From assembly GCA_022606425.2 (NCBI GenBank), contig JAHDVF020000016.1, forward strand, positions 4,928,501 to 4,992,500: 64,000 bases of DNA, written 5' to 3'. Below the pieces are notes generated by a model. The model saw nothing but the letters and a program-made list of their open reading frames with translations. It was not told the origin of the DNA and searched no databases. Position numbers and translations under genes: made by a program. Origin of the DNA: Lepidostoma basale (Eukaryota; Arthropoda; Insecta; Trichoptera; Lepidostomatidae). Below, one piece after another: positions 34,741 to 44,246 of this stretch. The stretch's first letter is position 1; each line of letters begins with the position of its first letter.

Positions 34741-34816
34741 TTTTATATTTCAATATTATTAACTGTTTAAATAAATAAAAATGTTATAAATATCACAATT
34801 GATTATATTTTGTCGC

Positions 34817-34854
34817 GACAGCTGTTTTGCTAACCGATGTTTTAGCATCGTCAG
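34817..34854 (-). ncRNA. Hammerhead-like motif, core damaged
   Basis: Read on -: CTGACGA-T-GCTAA ... GGTTAGC-AAAAC-AGCT-GTC. The G of GAAAC is lost, so this copy should be inactive if the motif is a hammerhead. Confidence 0.4.
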
Positions 34855-34882
34855 GTTTTACAATCAATTTTGATTGTAAGAC

Positions 34883-34918
34883 CTGACGATGCTAACATCG
34901 GTTAGCGAAACAGCTGTC
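34883..34918 (+). ncRNA. Hammerhead-ribozyme-like motif
   Basis: CTGACGA-T-GCTAAC-loop-GTTAGC-GAAAC-AGCT-GTC. Stem II is six perfect pairs. Stem I pairs only at its first base here, so cleavage in this copy is uncertain. Confidence 0.5.
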
Positions 34919-35099
34919 GCGACAAAATATAATCAATTGTGATATTTTTAACAATGTTTTTATTTATTTGAACAGTTAATAAAGATGAATGAAATATTAA
35001 ATTACGTTTGATAATTTCCTAGCTAGGTGTCACTTGTATGAATTTAATACAATTATTTATTAATATTAGATACTTTCAATATAGATTTACAAAATTCTT

Positions 35100-35300
35100 C
35101 TTTTTCTTCCTGGCGCTATCCTAACTCATTGTCTGTGTTGACAGTTGGGGTCGGCTTTTCTCGATCTCAGGCTGTACTTCTTACGGTTCTGAGTATCACC
35201 TTCACTCAAACCATTTCTCTGCATGACGCTATTGCACTGAATCATCCACGTGTTCCTAGGTCTTCTTCTGGATGGTTGACGAGGAAGATTCACAGACAAA
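35100..35300 (-). mobile_element. LINE tail fragment (minus)
   Basis: Read on -: PSRRRPRNTWMIQCNSVM, then SLRSRKADPNCQHRQ, the terminal part of a non-LTR polyprotein. Confidence 0.65.
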
Positions 35301-35454
35301 GCTCTATTTACTTTAGTTTTACGAAATTGTTCAATAAATAATAGATATTTATTGAACGCTAAGACATTAACACTGTGGAATTCCATAGTAATATACTTAG
35401 GAAATTGAAAATAACTTTCTTTAATCCAGAAAATATTCAAAAAAATATTTTTAG

Positions 35455-35552
35455 AAGGATGGAGTGCCGCATCAGTAAAAGTGTGACAGTCCATTCTTTC
35501 TGCCTACCCTTTCGGGGAGACGGCGTGATGGTTAGTTAGTTAGTTAGTTAAA
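35455..35552 (+). repeat. Short element with RTE-like 3' end, 5'-truncated (plus)
   Basis: GGATGGAGTGCCGCATCAG, AAAGTGTGACAGTCC, then GACGGCGTGATGG and four GTTA units. It is a fourth copy of the family described at 8397. Confidence 0.75.
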
Positions 35553-35615
35553 AAAACACTACATGTATTGGAGGCTACCACCATTTAATTTTTAAATTTA
35601 AATTATTTGTTTAGT

Positions 35616-36099
35616 GATTAATTGTATCTCAATAGAGACGAAGATGCAAATTGGAAACAGAATATGGTGATCGAGGTGTTTACAGGACTTATGACCTGTC
35701 ATTGGTTGGGTTAAGCGCATGCTTTATGTAATACAACATTCCCCATTCCACCCTTCTTACGACCACCATGTCTGTCAAATTTTTGGAAGTTGTATATATT
35801 TTAATATGTAACACCAAACTTCACATGTTAGTTTCAATCTACACACTAGCGCCATCTATGAACATTGGATTTTCAGCATTAAGCAGAAGAAAGGCTACCG
35901 CCATTAACGTTTTGCTAGATAACGCCTGGAGATGTCACTCCAATTTATATGCTAATTTGGATCAGTTTTTGTTTTTACAATATTTTGAATGTATACAAAT
36001 ACTTGTAGACAAATACTGGATTTTACCCATTGCGGGTTATCAATTTAAGGATTAATTGTATCTCAATAGAGACGAAGATGCAAATTGGAAACAGATATT
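35616..36099 (+). repeat. Direct repeats of about 50 bases flanking a 380-base segment
   Basis: ATTAATTGTATCTCAATAG plus GACGAAGATGCAAATTGG occurs at 35616-35668 and again at 36047-36099. The segment between them has an unexplained frame (35768-36055) and the phrase TAGCGCCATCTATGAAC. It could be a local duplication or a solo-LTR-like arrangement. Confidence 0.7.
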
Positions 36100-36179
36100 T
36101 TTTATTTTTTATTTTTAACAGATATTATTTAGTTTTTATTTTAGTTGATATTTGTTTAGTTTTTATTATATTTTTACAC

Positions 36180-36210
36180 CTGAAGATGGAGGTATCCTCC
36201 GAAACATGTC
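36180..36210 (+). ncRNA. Hammerhead-ribozyme-like motif, best copy
   Basis: ACAC-CTGAAGA-T-GGAGG-TAT-CCTCC-GAAAC-AT-GTC-GTGT. Stem II is five perfect pairs with a three-base loop. Stem I (ACAC/GTGT) is four perfect pairs flanking the core and the putative cleavage triplet. Stem III is A-U and C-G with a two-base loop, as in the minimal natural hammerheads. The one extra base before stem II is also present in all other families here. Decayed relatives lie at 17577-17606 and 61088-61118. Confidence 0.65.
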
Positions 36211-37313
36211 GTGTTTTTTTAATATTTGGATTACACAAAGTTATTTTCAATTTCCTAAATAATAGGTATATTTTATTTTCTGGTATCACTTGACATTTTT
36301 ATGTTTTGTTTATAATAAATTTGAGAATTTTTCAATAACAGGAACACTATCAAATCAAAACAAATATTTTAGCCCGGAAAGCCTTTGCTTCATATACGTC
36401 AAAACGATTTATCAAAGTCATTTACAAAAATAAAATTTTTCAACATAAACAAAAAGCAATCAAAATGTTGTATTACAAATACGAAAAATCTTTTATGTTA
36501 TTTTCTCACTTGCGTTCCCTTCTTATATTTTAAGACATCGTTTACCTAATATTTTGTCAACACAAATATCATTTTCACAGCTCAATAACTCCAAAATTCC
36601 AAAAAGGCGATTCCTTTATCAACTACGAGTAAATCTAAAACGACATTTAATCCCGTCGACTGTAATTACTTCCTGTCATGTAAGAAAAATGAAAAAGTTT
36701 GCGAAACGTAACAGTTTTCCCTCCTCAAGCATAGCAACAGTTGTTTTGACACTTTCCGAGAGCACGAGGGATAATTCATGTATTTATTCAACTCCTGTAT
36801 ACATATTCAGATATAATGATTGTATTATTCCTTCTTTCAGCATAACAGAATCTCAAGTTCACGCTACCAACTCTCCTTACATTATAATTTACTTTTATCC
36901 AGTGAAAGATAAAAATAACAGGGGAAAAAACTCCTTTCTAAATTGAGTCTATAATTTGACAAATCACAGCTTAACGAAGAACATTCTTCATCTCCTTTTT
37001 TGTCAGATAAGTATTAAGACCGAAAATAAATTAAAACAAAAAATACGAACCATCTAAAAGTGTGAATAACTTTATATTTAAATTGCTTTTTAGGATCCAT
37101 CTAAACTTTTCTCAAGGTTTTATCAAAACTTGTTTTTTAGAAAGCTCGTATATATTTTATACATACAACCTTTAAAGAGATTTATTTTTAACCAAAAACA
37201 AAACAGTGAATTTTCTAGGGAATATGATATGAGTATTTCGTCATAAAATTTTACGGTGTATTTCGAAACGATTTTTTGATTATGGCGAATTTTATAAAGA
37301 ATTTTTATTTTAC

Positions 37314-37441
37314 CATATTTCATTCTTCTGGCGAGGAAAAACCTTTCGAAGCACAATAGGGTTAATGCAGCCATTTGGAAAACTCCCAGCAATTGGTGTA
37401 GAAAGGCAAATAACTGACAGCACGATTGTCCAAATAACCAT
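37314..37441 (-). CDS. Lysine-less opsin (gluopsin-like), TM3 exon with ERF motif
   Basis: Acceptor AATTTCAG, donor GTAAAA; 128 bases in phase with 38429 and 33160. The peptide RWLFGQSCCQLFAFLHQLLG continues VFQMAALTLLCFERFFLARR. The second Cys of SCC aligns to Cys110. Counting from it, position 113 (the vertebrate counterion) is Phe and Glu134-Arg135 of the E/DRY motif fall exactly on the ER of FERFF, so spacing across TM3 matches bovine rhodopsin residue for residue. The ionic-lock pair is kept although the chromophore lysine is not. Confidence 0.92.
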
Positions 37442-37721
37442 CTGAAATTAATGAAAATCCGGGGTTAGGTTAGTTTTATATGCTGTATTATTTTGATATA
37501 AAGGAAGCTTTCTTTTACTAACGTAAATATACATTAACAGTGCAATGAGCAGAAGCGTTTGTGTTCAAACAATTAGATTGTATTAATTTCCAACATAACG
37601 AAACAATTTCTTAACCATATCATACATGTTGGACTTGGCTACAAAAAACTATCAAATACAACCTCTAATTATTAATATGTATGAAAAAAACGATAGTTTT
37701 CAAGGAGTATTATAATAATAT

Positions 37722-37920
37722 TTATGTATGACATATTTCGCCCTTCTAAGGCATAATCAAATGTCAATTTTCAAATGACATTTGATAATGCCTTAGAAGG
37801 GCGGAACATGTCATACATAAATATTATAATAAAACTCTTTGAAAACTATCGTTTTTTCATACATATTAATAATTTAATATTGACTTTTACATCATAGTTC
37901 AATAAACAATAAACAACCTG
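37722..37920. repeat. Palindromic element (GATAATGCCTTAGAAGGGC family)
   Basis: The arms run from AGTATTATAATAATATTTATG to its partner and meet at TGTCAATTTTCAAATGACA. Each arm keeps TTTGATAATGCC-TTAGAAG-GGC-GAACATGTC, a decayed form of the hammerhead-like module. It is followed by a shared AT-rich tail (AGTTCAATAAACAATAAAC). Other copies are at 47590-48260, 49225-49290, 50140-50345, 60770-60950 and 62020-62310. Confidence 0.88.
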
Positions 37921-38085
37921 TAATATCGTAAAAAATATCCACCTTTTTTTACTGATGAAACTTCTCATTTCCATAAAAGATAATGTCTAGAATAGAACTT
38001 CTAGAAAAAAAAAATGCTTTCATGCGTATTAAATATTTAATATGAGTTTCACGTGAATTGTTCAAAAAACAATAAATAAATATAA

Positions 38086-38321
38086 ATCGCCTCTTTGCAA
38101 GAATAACGTGACATTTCGAAAATCAAATTTGTCATGTTCAACTTTATTTTCTACAAAAAACACGGTATTTTTAAAGTGAAAAAGAGAATTTACGAGGGAA
38201 AGAGACAACACAACAGTGGTATATTGTGTTGTCATGTTGTCTCTTTCAGACGGATATCTTGTTTAATTTTTAAATTTTTAAAATTTTGCGAGATAACACA
38301 TTATTCTCGCAAAGAGGCGAT
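38086..38321. mobile_element. MITE with ATCGCCTCTTTGC termini
   Basis: ATCGCCTCTTTGCAAGAATA at left is mirrored by TTATTCTCGCAAAGAGGCGAT at right. The inside carries a second inverted pair (AGAGACAACA ... TGTTGTCTCT). It has no coding capacity. It sits in the opsin intron right after the TM1-TM2 exon. Confidence 0.85.
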
Positions 38322-38428
38322 ATGGTTTAATTTTGTGATTATTATAATGTTTCAGTAGATAAAATATTAGATAGATTATGATAAAATAGAACCAGCTTAA
38401 CACATTGGTGCTGAAAACATTAGTTTAC

Positions 38429-38594
38429 CTTCCAACTATGGCAGATGGGCCTGCGAATGGAAACCCCCCGAGGATCCCTCGCGCGAGACAGACTGTGCAC
38501 AAGTTCAGGACTAGCAGATGACTTTTGAATGACAGAAGATGACTCTGAATGAACGTTGTGATCATCCAGGAGTTGAGAAGGACCCCGCTGATTC
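38429..38594 (-). CDS. Lysine-less opsin (gluopsin-like), TM1-TM2 exon
   Basis: Acceptor CTTGCAG, donor GTAAAC; starts with two bases of a split codon. The peptide begins ISGVLLNSWMITTFIQSHLL and continues SFKSHLLVLNLCTVCLARG, then GILGGFPFAGPSAIVGR. GVLLN matches the G-x-x-x-N55 end of TM1 and LVLNLCTVCLARG the TM2 N-L-A-x-x-D/R region, with the usual Asp83 replaced by Arg or Ala depending on alignment. The preceding exon (start codon, N-terminus and first half of TM1) was looked for between 38.6 and 50 kb without success, so the gene model is incomplete at its 5' end. Confidence 0.88.
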
Positions 38595-38754
38595 CTGCAA
38601 GAGAATTTTATTTCATTGAAGATACATATTAGACTTCTAACATGATGTGTTTTTAAAATTTATTGAATTCTGTTGAGACATCCTTTATCTTTCGAGGTCA
38701 GTTCTTTTTTATACATTCGTTCATTTATTTATCTCATTTCCGGTAATTACTTTC

Positions 38755-39065
38755 TTCTTCTTCTTTCTGGGTCGTGTCAGGTCCCCCCAACGTTGGCGAT
38801 CACTACAGCAAAGGCATCTCTATCTTACGCCACTTGGAACAGGTTTTGAACTCTTGTTATTCCTGTCCACTCTTTGATGTTCTGCAGCCAGAACAGCTGC
38901 CTTCTACCAACTCCCCGACGTCCCTCCACTTTACCCATTAATATCAGTCGAAGGAGGTGGTATTTTTCTCCCCTTAGGACATCACCCAAATATGAGACCT
39001 TTCTAATTTTCATACTTGACAACAGCTCTCTATTGGCTCTGGCTCTGGTTTTTGCTTTACTAATA
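38755..39065 (-). mobile_element. LINE tail fragment (minus)
   Basis: Read on -: RKVSYLGDVLRGEKYHLL, then GKVEGRRGVGRRQLFWLQN, the RTE-style C-terminal tail with the usual GRRGxGRR motif. Confidence 0.82.
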
Positions 39066-39934
39066 CTAATAAATAAATATATGGTATATGTGTATAATCA
39101 ATTATATTGTTATTAGCTTTACGGTACTAAATTCATATTTTTTCTGTGCAGTTGGACTCTGAGTATCTAGTTATATAAAAGCTACATAATACAATACCAA
39201 AGGAACGAGGTTAATTATTGTTTTGTTATTATTAAAAAATCAAAAAAATAAATGTATATGCAGATGTCATGCGCGCGCAATAGTCGCGACAGAAATGAAT
39301 TCTTGCGTCACTGATCACTCGGTATTTATCACTCTACGGTGAATATCAAGATAGTATTGATTGGTGATTACCGTTTATTTGATTTTGCTTAAAAAATGGA
39401 ATAAACTTATTCGTGTTGAAAGGGATTTTATATTATATAATATATAGTAGTTTGTGTGGGAACATTTCACATAGGGATTAAACTAATTTAACATTGCTAT
39501 TGTATTGTCTAAATATCACATGATGCTGGAACATATTAAATGAAATATATAAAACGCAAATATAATATAATATGATAAAAAAAGGACAAACCTTTGAATA
39601 TATCGTTTTTTTTTTCTTTCAATATTTAAATTGAAGACGCGCAACCCTCTTTCATCCGGAAATGACCAGGAGGACAAGGTTTTATATGTACTATCGATTC
39701 GTGCCATAAATACAGAAATTTACATGTAGAATATTTTCTCATCATAATGTAATTTTTATATCCGGTTTCAGTTCCAGTTGCACTTATATTCAAGTATAAT
39801 ATTATATGACAGGAATACTGCATGGAATGATCATTTATGTAAGTGCCGGTATAATATAATTGAATCTCTGAACGTTTACACGGTCGCTTTACAACAATAT
39901 TTAAGAAAATGAAGCAAATAATTCATAACCTGCC

Positions 39935-40205
39935 TCTGGTGACACCGGTAGGAAGAGCCAATCTGCTGAACGCGGTCTCCTCGGAGATCGACGTCTTTCA
40001 TATTAGTGAAAGTACGATCAGAAGGCAAATACTCTTAATTCTGGAGAGTACGAGTATCTTGTCTTCCTAATGTCAAACCATCTCTCATGCGTTTCTGGTA
40101 GCATACTATACACAATATATTATTTTGCCTGTTCTCAATAGATGCATTAAAAATTAATTGTGTAATACCTATTGATGAAATAAACTGATTTGATTTGATT
40201 TGAAA
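39935..40205 (+). mobile_element. Jockey/CR1-type LINE 3' end with (GATTT)n tail (plus)
   Basis: The frame LPLVTPVGRANLLNAVSSE, then IDVFHISESTIRRQILLILE, nearly identical to the end of the copy at 10142-10880. It ends AAATAAACTGATTTGATTTG. The short length shows strong 5' truncation. Confidence 0.88.
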
Positions 40206-40247
40206 ATATGATATCATTATTTTCGCATTATAATTAAAAAATTTGTA

Positions 40248-40305
40248 AGTTAAGCTAACAGAACACTGAAAAGAAAGCCCTATTTCAGTGTTTTGTTAGC
40301 TTAAC
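40248..40305. repeat. Short perfect-type hairpin
   Basis: AGTTAAGCTAACA-GAACACTGAA and its complement TTCAGTGTTTTGTTAGCTTAACT enclose a 12-base loop. No neighbouring gene explains it. The phrase GAACACTG also begins the MITEs at 22844 and 42266. Confidence 0.8.
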
Positions 40306-40540
40306 TCACAAAAAGGCATGTGTGTACGAAATACATTTGTATTTTCATTTTTAATAAAGTTAGTGTTACAAAGTAATAAGCATTGTTTAATATTTTTTTC
40401 ATTGATTTTAGTCCTGAAGCTATACTTTCAGTATGATATACCAGTTTTCAGGAGTCCTTCAATTACTGGTTTTCCAAAATTTTCATATCAGCTAATGTAA
40501 AAATGTTTTTTTATTTATTTTATTTATTATTATTATTATT

Positions 40541-40772
40541 TGTATGTACACAACAGGTCATTTGAACCCAATTACTGTTTACAATTTGTTTTATTAGCTA
40601 TTATATTGATTCTCATGACATGTGATAGGTAGCCAATCTATCGCCATTTATTGTCACGTGAATTATACACCAGACCAAGACAGTGTGACAATCACACAGC
40701 CATCGCCGGGAATCGAACCCGGGACCTTCGGTATGGAAGTCAGAGCTCTTACCACTCTGCCACAAAGGTCGA
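40541..40772 (-). repeat. tRNA-derived SINE (minus)
   Basis: Read on -: CCTTTGTGGCAGAGTGG, TACCGAAGGTCCCGGG with GGTTCGATTCCCGG, TAATTCACGTGACAAT, and the 3' block TAAACAGTAATTGGG. It is well preserved. Confidence 0.88.
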
Positions 40773-41399
40773 CAGGTGTTAGCTCTAAACGACCTGTAAA
40801 GAGGCGGTATGTTATTTTGGTCACAATATCTATTTAACAAATGAGAAGGAAAATACGAAAATACATATAAATATTATCCTTTTAAAGGTACAATAAAGAG
40901 ATAAAAGCTATGAATTTGTTAATTCACAACATAAACTATAAACATCTGTTATTTTATTACACGGTGTATAGTATAAAACATTGAAAACATTGTACGCTGG
41001 ACTCTGGTTATAAACACTATGTAATGGCTACTACAAGGTAATCAAAATCTTAGAATTATTTTCCTTCGTGTCACAGGTAAATGTACACCCTGCACTAAAA
41101 CGTTCCGACCCTTACGGAATTATGGGCCAGGACCTGTAATATTGTGTACAAGGGTTTATTTACGTGTTTTAATGCGTCTTCTTTAAGGTTAAAACCAAGT
41201 ACATTTTTAGTATATGTGCGTGCGACCTTTGCTGTAATGTCACGTTGTTCATGGCCGTATCGTAAATCCCATTTTTTTGTAAATCTCTCAAAATAACAAA
41301 TCATGTTATATAAAAATATTCGACAAACATAATAAAAATAAAAATAAATTTAAACAATAGCAGAGTGTTTTTAGAGAGTTGTTTCAGAGAGTTATTCGT

Positions 41400-41830
41400 A
41401 AATCCTTCCCCCCCAAAGAAGTTTAAAAGGGTAGTAAGGCTACGATGGTGTATGTTTTGCTGGAAAGTATGCCTCTACAAAATGTCGTAAGGCGCCATGT
41501 TGCATTTACAACAGCAACACTACTACCAAGTCCAACTCTAGCGTCCACGAGAGGTCTTTTTAAATACCCCGCGAACTGCGGGCAATGTACTTTACCTAGT
41601 GCCATAGCAGATAGAGAGAGGACGAATGGCGAGCTTTCAGCGCCATAAAACTGGATACACCCAGCTAAGGGAAGGTAACCCCGACAGAAAATTCTCCAGA
41701 TAAGGCAAGGGGATACCCCTCTGGATATTTTTCCCCAGGTCATCACTATCAAGGGTGATAGTCAACGCTGGGGAGACCTGACAGGACAAAATCCTTCAGA
41801 TATATGCACACATTAATCCATACAAGAGAA
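41400..41830. other. GC-balanced segment of unknown nature
   Basis: This stretch is more GC-rich than its surroundings and has a 109-codon frame on - and a 67-codon frame on +, neither with a family motif. It directly precedes an RTE-like 3' end at 41850, so it may be part of an element. Its composition (GGGATACCCCTCTGG, AACCCCGACAG) is unlike the intron background. Confidence 0.35.
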
Positions 41831-41849
41831 ATTGAAAAGTATTTTATTT

Positions 41850-42050
41850 ATACCGAAGAAAACGTGGCATGATCTAATTAATCAAATATTAAAATTTCAG
41901 TCACTCAAGCTCAAGATTTATAGAATTCGACTTGCGTCCATGACACGGTGTATAAATGTTGAGGAATTGAGAGAAGTATGTCAGGAAAAACGGTGTTGCG
42001 GTCCATTTCTGGAGCGTTAGTAAGGTGAGTTGGTGAGTTAGTAAGGTTTT
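41850..42050 (+). mobile_element. RTE-like LINE 3' end, decayed (plus)
   Basis: AAAACGTGGCATGATCTAAT, CGTCCATGACACGGTG, GTATGTCAGGAAAAACGGTG, with a partial tail (GTTAGTAAGG). Confidence 0.75.
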
Positions 42051-42265
42051 GTTATGAGTTGTTTTTTTTATTTCATTTAACCGGTATATTTATTTTAGCT
42101 TTAATTTCCTTATTAAAAATATATTAAGCAAGTCGTAGGTATTTTATTCATCCATTAAAAACTATTTTAATGATTTTTTTTCAAGGAAAAGTTTTTGATG
42201 AAAAAGCAAAAAAAAGTTAAGGTTACAGTGCACACCGGTGTATTTATTTAGATGAGAGTGCGCAT

Positions 42266-42524
42266 ATCGCACGCTTAATAGAACACTGGCTTAACTCAAA
42301 TAAGCAAGTTTTGCCCAATCTGACATGAATCGGTATTTTAACAAAAACAGTCGAAAAACACATACGAATGGATAGCGTTAACATTGTGAACGATTATCGT
42401 ATTACGAATGGATAGCGTTAATATCGTGAAAAATAAATGGATAGAGTTAACACAAGCCTCTGTCTAATGTCAACTCAATTATGACCTAAACCATAATCGG
42501 TCAGTTTACTATTAAGCGTGCGAT
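42266..42524. mobile_element. MITE with ATCGCACGCTTAATAG termini, copy 2
   Basis: This is the better-kept copy: ATCGCACGCTTAATAG at left and CTATTAAGCGTGCGAT at right are exact reverse complements. About 90 per cent identical to 22844-23102 by eye. Confidence 0.9.
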
Positions 42525-42527
42525 ATG

Positions 42528-42625
42528 TATGGAAGTGAAGCAGGTAACTGACAAAAGAGAGATGAACGTAGAATAAATGAATGTGGTGTCTTAGACGAAT
42601 ATGGTAAAAATGATATACATATTTA
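42528..42625 (+). mobile_element. RTE-like LINE fragment (plus)
   Basis: TGTATGGAAGTGAAGCAGG ... AGAATAAATG corresponds to the MYGSEAWNW ... RINA segment of the intact copy, decayed and truncated at both ends. Confidence 0.55.
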
Positions 42626-42947
42626 TTCAAGTTTTCCTACCGAACACGATAATGCAAGATCCTAGAAGAAGTTTGTGTGAATGGTCCAGCACGTACCACG
42701 GGCACTCGAAGCTGGTGAACATTTTTCAATCATGAACCACTTAGAATTGCACAAACACCGACGCACTGTACTCTGTGTTCGTCACTAGCGGCCTCACTGA
42801 AACTATTCAAAGAGAGCCATCGTTCCTAGCAGCAGAGCTTTTCAACTCACCTTTGAGAAAAAATATTTTTTAATTTTCTCAAAGGACGTTGGACTTTTAC
42901 ACTTTTGTAACTCGCCGTCTGATTCTTCTGGAAAAACCTTCTGACAA

Positions 42948-43175
42948 CCTTCGTAGCAGAGTGGTAACGGCTCTGACTTCCATACCGAAGGTTCCGGGTT
43001 CGATTCCCGGCGATGGCAGTGTGATTGTCACACTGTCTTTGGTCTGGTGTAGAATTCACGTGACAATAAAATGGCGATAGATTGGCTACCTATCACATGT
43101 CCCGAGAATCAATATATTAGCTAAAAAATAAATTGTATACAGTAATTGGGTTCGAACAACCTGTTGTAAACATAA
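42948..43175 (+). repeat. tRNA-derived SINE, reference-quality copy (plus)
   Basis: CCTTCGTAGCAGAGTGG (A-box region), TACCGAAGGTTCCGG and GGTTCGATTCCCGGCG (B-box), GTGTGATTGTCACACTG (a hairpin), GAATTCACGTGACAATAAAA, TTGTATACAGTAATTGGG, and an AACCTGTTGTAAAC end before an A-run. All parts of the family are present. Confidence 0.9.
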
Positions 43176-43354
43176 AAAAAAAAAAAACACATTTATTTGA
43201 ATTTTTATTTTTGAAAACATTGTACTTTTCACACACATGTTTTGGGTCATAACTCTCTTCCTTAGAAATGTTAACAATAAAATGAGGTAAAATCGTTACT
43301 TACTATAGATAAAAGTACCATTTATAAAATAAAAAATAAAAAAGGGGAGGAGGA

Positions 43355-43615
43355 TTGAGTTACTTACTTACTTCCTATGGCCTTCCTTCCTTGATGATTT
43401 TTCGCCAAGCTCCTCGATCCTGCACTTTTTGCTCCCAGCAGTCCGATTCGCCCAACCTAGCCAGGAGAGCCAGAACATTTTCCATTAGGCGCTGTCTAGG
43501 CCTTTCTAGAGGTCTTACTGCAGTCGGTCTAGACGCGTACAGGGTCTTGATTGCTCCGGTCTCTTCGGCTTGACATATTTGCCCAATCCATGCTAGGCGA
43601 TCGGCTCACGGTGGT
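43355..43615 (-). mobile_element. LINE tail fragment (minus)
   Basis: Read on -: AWIGQICQAEETGAIKTL, then RPRQRLMENVLALLARLG and QDRGAWRKIIKEG, ending in GTAAGTAAGTAA. It is a C-terminal non-LTR tail of a different family from the RTE-like one. Confidence 0.75.
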
Positions 43616-44246
43616 ATAAGAAGGATTGAGTCTAGGAGTAAAGTAGTTATGGGTCAAAAGGAACAAATCAATTATTGGACTTGAAGTTATGCTTTGAAGT
43701 ACCATTTTTTAAATTGTTTTCTGTGAATTTGTATAATTCAAATTTTAGCGTGGGAACTAAATCTATATATTCTCTACAGCTACAACTTAGTAAGATGCAT
43801 CTTATTTCATGTACCAAATTGCTGCACGAAAGCATTTCGAAATTCTCCATTCAAAGTAGTCTTCGCTCCAACGCTCTATTTTTCAATATTTTAATCGATT
43901 TGACTCAGGGTGCAATGGTGTAAAGATTTTTTAACAAATTATTTATAATAATAATTAAAAAAAAATTATAAAAAAAACTGATGAAATAATAATGAAGCTT
44001 CACATATTTTGTAGGTTCAAAATAATGTTGATGGAAATCGGCTGATACTTTTTTTAAATAGGAATATTAAAGTCGAATAAACTTTAAAATTTTCATCTTA
44101 ATTGCTGCGCTTCAAGTTACTTTAAATGAGGTATTTAAAAAGCTTATTTCGTAGTCAAAGAATTTAAAAGGTTTTCAATTGAATTATTGTGTGGATTCCT
44201 TTCTTCGAATTACTTTTCTCAGTGAAATACTTCGTTCTTGACACTA

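Larger units (their letters stand above)
34745..34980. repeat. Long palindrome with hammerhead-like modules on both arms
   Basis: The arms of about 105 bases run from AACTGTTTAAATAAATAAAA to its partner in TTATTTGAACAGTT, centred on CAATCAATTTTGATTG. The outer arm text TGTCGCGACAG is itself palindromic. The family also occurs at 9296-9500. Confidence 0.92.

Noticed and set aside
36554..36946. 130-codon open frame on + inside an opsin intron
   Set aside because: No domain, no splice context, no GC3 bias, and antisense to the host gene; length alone is possible by chance in 64 kb.
39626..39823. Small secreted cysteine-containing peptide (ending CPPGHFRMKEGCASSI) on -
   Set aside because: No signal peptide, no acceptor or partner exon found; too little to call a gene.
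41423..41752. 109-codon frame on - (ending TIVALLPF)
   Set aside because: No recognisable domain and next to a LINE end; more likely part of an unclassified element than a gene.
42948..43020. Possible functional tRNA gene
   Set aside because: A- and B-box-like sequence is present but no cloverleaf with acceptor stem; the body continues into a shared SINE 3' part in many copies.
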